From Gemmatimonadales bacterium (GTDB lineage Bacteria; Gemmatimonadota; Gemmatimonadetes; Gemmatimonadales; GWC2-71-9), in the NCBI GenBank assembly GCA_013813675.1, contig JACCRH010000039.1:1-6733 (forward strand): DNA of 6,733 bases. Direction: 5' to 3'. The position numbers and the translations under genes are program-made. The notes under the pieces were generated by a model. That model was given only the letters and a program-made list of their open reading frames with translations. It was not told the origin of the DNA and searched no databases. Numbering within the stretch: position 1 is the stretch's first letter; every line of letters begins with the position of its first letter. Of this stretch, positions 5,463 to 6,733 are shown in pieces.

Positions 5463-5921
5463 CTAACTCGCCGACGAGATCCCGACCAGCTCCTGCACTT
5501 GGGTTTCCTCTTTCATCAGGTCGGCCAGGGAGATGCCCGCCAGCAGGTGGTCCACCCGCTGCTGCAGGGCCTGCCAGACCGGCCGGATGCTGCACGTCGA
5601 TCCGGGGCTACATCGCTCCGCGTCCACCGGATGGGTCTCGCAATTGATCTCGAAGGTCTGGTGCTCCGATGCGCTCATGACATCATGCACCGAGATCGCG
5701 GTGGGTTGCCTGGCCAGAAAGTAGCCGCCTTTGGCGCCGCGGACGCTTTCCACCAGCCCAGCGCGGCGGAGGCGGAGGAGGATCTGCTCCACGTAGTCCG
5801 CCGGCAGCCGCTCGGCATCCGCCAACTCGCGGGCGGCCACCGGCGACCCGCCCGTCCGGCTCCGCTTGGCCAGGTGGAGTGAGATGATCAAACTGTACTC
5901 GGTCCAGGTCGTAACCCGCAT
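5463..5921 (-). CDS. Rrf2-family transcriptional regulator (IscR/CymR-like)
   Basis: A 152-residue Rrf2 protein, a normal family length. The N-terminal winged helix spans about residues 1-75: the family-typical start MRVTTWTEYSLIISLHLA, a recognition helix near LPADYVEQILLRLRRAGLV, and the wing VRGAKGGYFLARQP. The C-terminal part has Cys94, Cys104 and Cys110 (spacing x9 then x5), where IscR and NsrR bind an iron-sulfur cluster. Glu8 sits where some family members provide a fourth ligand. I infer sensing of Fe-S status, redox or sulfur supply, and control of the downstream cysteine genes, as CymR does in Firmicutes. ATG 5921 has only a weak ribosome site. The gene begins 14 bases after the nucleotidyltransferase stop and is followed by a terminator-like hairpin before cysM. 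Confidence 0.92.
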   Translation of the reverse strand: MRVTTWTEYSLIISLHLAKRSRTGGSPVAARELADAERLPADYVEQILLRLRRAGLVESVRGAKGGYFLARQPTAISVHDVMSASEHQTFEINCETHPVDAERCSPGSTCSIRPVWQALQQRVDHLLAGISLADLMKEETQVQELVGISSAS

Positions 5922-5935
5922 GGTGGCTGCAATAT

Positions 5936-6712
5936 CTACTTCTTTTCAGCCGACGTCCAGCGGGCCACCTCGTCCGGTGTGAGATTGCCGTAGGGACGGA
6001 TCCGGGCGTCCCGGAAGGAGCCGCCGAGCACGTCGCCCAAGTACTGGGACCAGGAGAGGAGCGTCCCGTAGCACACCGGCTCGTCGGCGTCGGGCGACTG
6101 GCCCTCGTCGATCAAGCGCCGCATCAGGTCCTCCAGAACCGCGGGCGGCACATGGGAACGCTCGCTGGGATAGATGAAACCGAAGAGGACTAGATGCGCG
6201 AGCAGGACCCGCCAATGAGGCCCGAACCGGTCGATCAGCCGCTTCCAGTCCAGCCGCTCGCCGTGGGCCAGAATGATGTGGGCCACATCGGCCCCGTCGT
6301 AGCGCTCGCGCTCCATCACGAACGCCTTGGACCAGAGGCTCTCCTCCGGCGGCGCCACCATCACCCGGACGCCGAGCACCTCGCGCTCGGTGGCGTGCTC
6401 GAACCATTGGTCGTCCACCACCGCGACGCCGTTGCCTGAGCTGAAGATCACATCGACGAAGCCGGACGGGGCGCGGATCTTGGCCAGCCAGTGCGAGTAG
6501 AACAGGTCGGCCTCGAACCCGGCATCCGCGGAGGCCCGGAGCAGCCGCTGGACGTTGGAGGGACGAACGAAGATGTCGAGGTCCTTGGTGAAGCGGTCGA
6601 TCCCGGCCTGGTGCACGAAGGCGAAGGCGCCGCCGACCAGGAACGGAACGTTGGCCCGGGCGAGGAATTCCATCGTCTCGCGATAGAACTCGCGGGAGGG
6701 GGTTTCGACCAA
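5936..6712 (-). CDS. Nucleotidyltransferase-fold protein (MNT/AbiEii-like), possibly 5'-truncated by the window edge
   Basis: A protein of at least 258 residues with the DNA polymerase beta-type nucleotidyltransferase signature. GG (Gly27-Gly28 in FLVGGAFAFVHQ), the metal-binding pair Asp44 and Asp46 (FTKDLDIFV), and a third acidic residue, Asp87 (FVDVIF), are all present, so the fold's active site looks intact. PEESLWSKAF (122-131) and RYDGADV (137-143) match the Lys and Asp positions after the core in AbiEii-like and stand-alone minimal nucleotidyltransferases. The remaining 90 or so residues are helical and not recognised. The substrate is unknown. The first usable start codon is TTG 6712, which lacks a clear ribosome site. 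The frame stays open to base 6733, so the real start may be at CTG 6730 or outside the window. It lies 14 bases upstream of rrf2 and may share its transcript. No adjacent HEPN or antitoxin gene is visible. Confidence 0.75.
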   Translation of the reverse strand: MVETPSREFYRETMEFLARANVPFLVGGAFAFVHQAGIDRFTKDLDIFVRPSNVQRLLRASADAGFEADLFYSHWLAKIRAPSGFVDVIFSSGNGVAVVDDQWFEHATEREVLGVRVMVAPPEESLWSKAFVMERERYDGADVAHIILAHGERLDWKRLIDRFGPHWRVLLAHLVLFGFIYPSERSHVPPAVLEDLMRRLIDEGQSPDADEPVCYGTLLSWSQYLGDVLGGSFRDARIRPYGNLTPDEVARWTSAEKK

Positions 6713-6733
6713 CGAATGAGTGGGCGACAGCCC

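Noticed and set aside
5929..5960. Own promoter for rrf2 in the AT-richer patch before its start
   Set aside because: A TAGATA-like -10 can be drawn, but the best -35 match is poor and spaced only about 15 bases away, so it is not listed.

Overview
This is a GC-rich (by eye) bacterial chromosomal window in which every protein gene lies on the minus strand and a single tRNA gene lies on the plus strand. Codon use, GTG/TTG starts, 4-base stop/start overlaps and a lipobox (so probably a diderm) suggest a GC-rich environmental bacterium. Gemmatimonadota is my best guess, but I infer this from general resemblance and no marker in the window proves it.

Layout, read in the direction of minus-strand transcription (right to left). 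At 5936-6733 is a minimal-nucleotidyltransferase-like gene that may begin beyond the window. Fourteen bases later comes an Rrf2-family regulator with three cysteines suited to an Fe-S cluster or thiol sensing (5463-5921). A 64-base gap follows, holding a strong intrinsic-terminator hairpin that ends only just before the Shine-Dalgarno sequence of the next gene. Then come three overlapping genes: a CysM-type cysteine synthase (4469-5398), a JAMM/Mec-type zinc peptidase (4041-4472) and a 479-residue protein that fuses a CysO/MoaD-like ubiquitin-fold sulfur carrier to a MoeZ-type E1 adenylyltransferase-rhodanese (2605-4044).

Together these three genes encode the sulfur-carrier route to cysteine known from Mycobacterium tuberculosis. 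MoeZ adenylates CysO and thiocarboxylates its C-terminal Gly-Gly using rhodanese-borne sulfur. CysM moves that sulfur onto an aminoacrylate intermediate, giving CysO-Cys. Mec then hydrolyses the amide to release cysteine. The striking feature is that the carrier's Gly-Gly is internal here (residues 92-93), followed directly by Arg and the E1 domain, so the carrier has no free carboxylate as translated. The adjacent JAMM peptidase is the obvious candidate to free it.

Between the operons (2318-2604) lie a tRNA-Leu(CAG) gene on the plus strand, a REP-like 30-base-arm inverted repeat between the convergent tRNA and cysteine transcripts, and a back-to-back pair of sigma70-like promoters. One promoter drives smpB leftward and the other drives the tRNA rightward.

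The left part (1-2317) is a second minus-strand operon coupled by GTGA overlaps: smpB (trans-translation), an Amidase_3 N-acetylmuramoyl-L-alanine amidase with an N-terminal stalk-like domain, and a lipoprotein with a helical-repeat look that is cut off by the window edge.
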